Below are positions 63,951 to 64,000 of a stretch of 64,000 bases of DNA, piece by piece. Source of the stretch: Gemmatimonadota bacterium. GTDB taxonomy: Bacteria > Gemmatimonadota > Gemmatimonadetes > Longimicrobiales > Gaopeijiaceae. Within the stretch, counting starts at the first letter, position 1, and every line of letters starts with the position of its first letter. Under the pieces are notes generated by a model. It was given only the letters and a program-made list of their open reading frames with translations, was not told the DNA's origin and ran no database searches. Position numbers and translations under genes: made by a program. The stretch is taken from positions 1-64,000 of the forward strand of contig JADFSR010000022.1 of assembly GCA_022560615.1 (NCBI GenBank), read 5' to 3'.

Positions 63951-64000
63951 GCCCGCGATTAAGTAGCAGAGCGGGAGCGCTCCCCACGCTCGGTTATTCC

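Overview
The window is about 64 kb of GC-rich bacterial chromosome, densely packed with genes and rich in 1-8 nt start/stop overlaps (ATGA, GTGA). A secretin, a TonB-dependent receptor and lipoproteins point to a two-membraned (Gram-negative type) organism. Gene content (TrmFO together with HslUV and XerC, PilMNOPQ, several NtrC-type regulators, a DUF5715-like protein) fits Gemmatimonadota or a close relative. That assignment is an inference with moderate confidence; no 16S or ribosomal protein gene is present to settle it.

Layout. 1-10.9 kb (+ strand) is a protein quality-control block: dnaK (5' end outside the window), an HtrA/Deg protease, tRNA-Leu(UAG), trigger factor, clpP, clpX, lon, the ribosome-assembly GTPase engB and a small lipoprotein. 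10.9-24.2 kb (- strand) is a long housekeeping run starting at a sigma70-like promoter: aroC-aroK-topA-trmFO-xerC-hslV-hslU, then a palindromic repeat element, then argF-gcvT-moaB and a sigma54 activator with a degenerate receiver. The topA-trmFO-xerC-hslVU order is an old, widely conserved arrangement.

24.2-50.6 kb is a large type IV pilus locus, almost all on the - strand. In transcription order it holds a PilS-like kinase and NtrC regulator; three paralogous TMTC-like GT-C membrane proteins with TPR tails plus a dolichol-phosphate-mannose-synthase-like GT2; pilA behind a sigma54-type promoter; a second kinase/NtrC pair; four minor pilins (FimT, PilV, PilW, PilX types); and pilM-N-O-P-Q with a large secreted lipoprotein, ending in a terminator. 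A fourth GT-C enzyme is divergent at the edge. The main pilin is extremely Ser/Thr-rich, so the best reading is a pilus locus with its own lipid-linked O-glycosylation machinery, controlled by two PilSR-type systems.

50.6-62.5 kb is mixed metabolism: flavin reductase-like protein, secreted DUF5715/LysM protein, superoxide dismutase, DinB polymerase, BtpA family protein, sodium:alanine symporter, an ArsR-methyltransferase fusion regulator next to ahcY (S-adenosylhomocysteine removal), a TauE/SafE exporter and a TonB receptor whose plug has been deleted out of frame. 62.5-64 kb is gene-poor and looks like the edge of an integrated element: a 3' tRNA-Pro fragment (att-like) followed by the C-terminal part of an integron-type tyrosine recombinase.

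The least expected non-coding content is a set of repeats. (1) Two copies (425 and 301 bp) of a long, nested, imperfectly palindromic element sit between genes, each closed by arms that copy the last bases of the upstream gene in inverted form. (2) A 46-bp direct repeat flanks the minor-pilin cassette. (3) A 25-bp repeat lies at two gene boundaries, with a third partial match.
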